DNA from: Diphasiastrum complanatum | Lineage: Eukaryota > Streptophyta > Lycopodiopsida > Lycopodiales > Lycopodiaceae | Length of the DNA stretch: 64,000 nt | Assembly: GCA_029204225.1 (NCBI GenBank) | Contig: CM055096.1 | Span: 43,120,901-43,184,900, forward strand | Reading direction: 5' to 3' | Shown here: positions 63,367-64,000 of the stretch, piece after piece | Numbering within the stretch: position 1 is the stretch's first letter | Layout of the letters: each line of letters opens with the position of its first letter | Position numbers and translations under genes: made by a program | Notes under the pieces: model-generated | Told to the model about the DNA's origin: nothing | Seen by the model: only the letters and a program-made list of their open reading frames with translations | Database searches by the model: none

Positions 63367-64000
63367 TGTTATTTTATTCTAGCAATCAAGAGACACAGCA
63401 CAAGGCCAAGAGATACACGAAATAGAGCAACTATATTGTCAGTTTGGTTTTAGAGCAAGATCGTCAGTGTCTCGCTCACTGGCGGATTGACTCTCTGCTC
63501 TTTTGTTATGTTTTGCTCGTTGGCAGACTTTCATGCACAGCTATGGTATTTTTGCTTTCTTATTCTATTCGCTACGTCTCTCTGTATTTCTTACAGATCT
63601 CTGTATTCACTATCTCTCTTCACACAGTTATGATCCAGAGAGGATCATTTATACCTCCACTTTGTGGAGTTTACAAGATAGCTAAACGTAGAATCAAAAG
63701 ACTAGTTAACGCTAATCAACTAGTCAGTTAGTCTCCGTCGTTGCTATTCATTTCAGCTGGGCATGAAGCCCGTTGAACTGCCAGTTGGCAGAGCAAAGGA
63801 TTTCTCTTCGTTTGTTTCATTCTTTTCGTTTCTTTTCGTAGTTTTTGTTTTGCGTCCATTTTGTGCTTTGCGGTCCTAGAGGTGTGTTTACGATTCGCGA
63901 TTGATTCGTGAATTGTTTGTGCTTCGAGTCAAAGACACATTGACTGTCGCGAATTGTTCTCGTTCGACCTTCGTGTCTTGTTCGTGCTGTGACAAAGTTG
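63367..64000 (-). mobile_element. Copia B LTR (minus), cut by window end
   Basis: The reverse complement matches 30490-31160: CAACTTTGT at the window edge, CGAA-rich U3, GTTGATTAGCGTTAACTAGT, the TATA region (GGTATAAATGATCC, at 63653-63640), CATGAAAGTCTGCCAACGAG, then GAGACACTGACGATC. The LTR start would lie a few tens of bases beyond the window. Confidence 0.85.

Overview
The window reads as repeat-dominated nuclear DNA of a vascular plant. The evidence is many decayed LTR retrotransposons of both plant superfamilies (Ty1/copia and Ty3/gypsy), primer-binding sites for plant tRNA-iMet and a tRNA-Asp-type primer, a P450 of the CYP85 clan (CYP716/CYP725-like), and long homopolymer and microsatellite tracts. 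Deep nesting, low gene density and the P450 type would fit a large gymnosperm-like genome, but that is inference. I see no intact host gene, no RNA gene, no CRISPR array and nothing prokaryotic.

Layout. 1-2011: debris of two copia families. 2012-3900: N-terminal half of a P450 gene (minus), with a clean solo LTR in its 5' flank. 3900-9400: a degraded transposase-like fragment, a copia RNase H end, and gypsy gag and protease pieces. 9400-12870: a copia gag fragment (family D), a gypsy 3' LTR and copia-C remnants. 12876-13547: a chromovirus-type fragment. 14019-22863: a non-autonomous LTR element (minus, 1.2-kb LTRs, no gag-pol), split by a second copy of the same family on the plus strand (14767-18470, target duplication GTGAC). 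23060-33660: copia family B on both strands, enclosing an accessory ORF (23983-26390) and an unrecognised intron-bearing gene fragment (31297-32440). 33970-41875: a copia-C element interrupted by a nearly full-length copia (family E, 34248-40344) whose 3' end carries a partial LTR, a copied flank and a full LTR. 41876-43212: copia gag and LTR pieces. 43213-47636: 5' half of a plus-strand gypsy element. 47637-58222: most of a minus-strand gypsy element with an accessory ORF downstream of integrase. 59080-59373: C-terminal, heme-binding part of a CYP716-like P450. 59873-61615: minus copia pol. 61616-63366: an internally deleted chromovirus that keeps its chromodomain. 63367-64000: copia-B LTR.

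How the parts relate. Nothing here forms a working pathway. The recognisable genes are gag, protease, integrase, RT and RNase H in successive states of decay (frameshifts, nonsense codons, lost catalytic residues, C-to-T changes in PBS and GGCGCC motifs). The nesting gives a relative order of events: copia-C before copia-E, and the minus LARD before the plus LARD. The most unusual material is the coding-free LARD pair with its internal alternating tandem array, the accessory ORF found in two diverged copies, the dispersed TTCGCC-cored motifs in the untranslated leaders of two gypsy families, and a P450 present as two separated halves on opposite strands.
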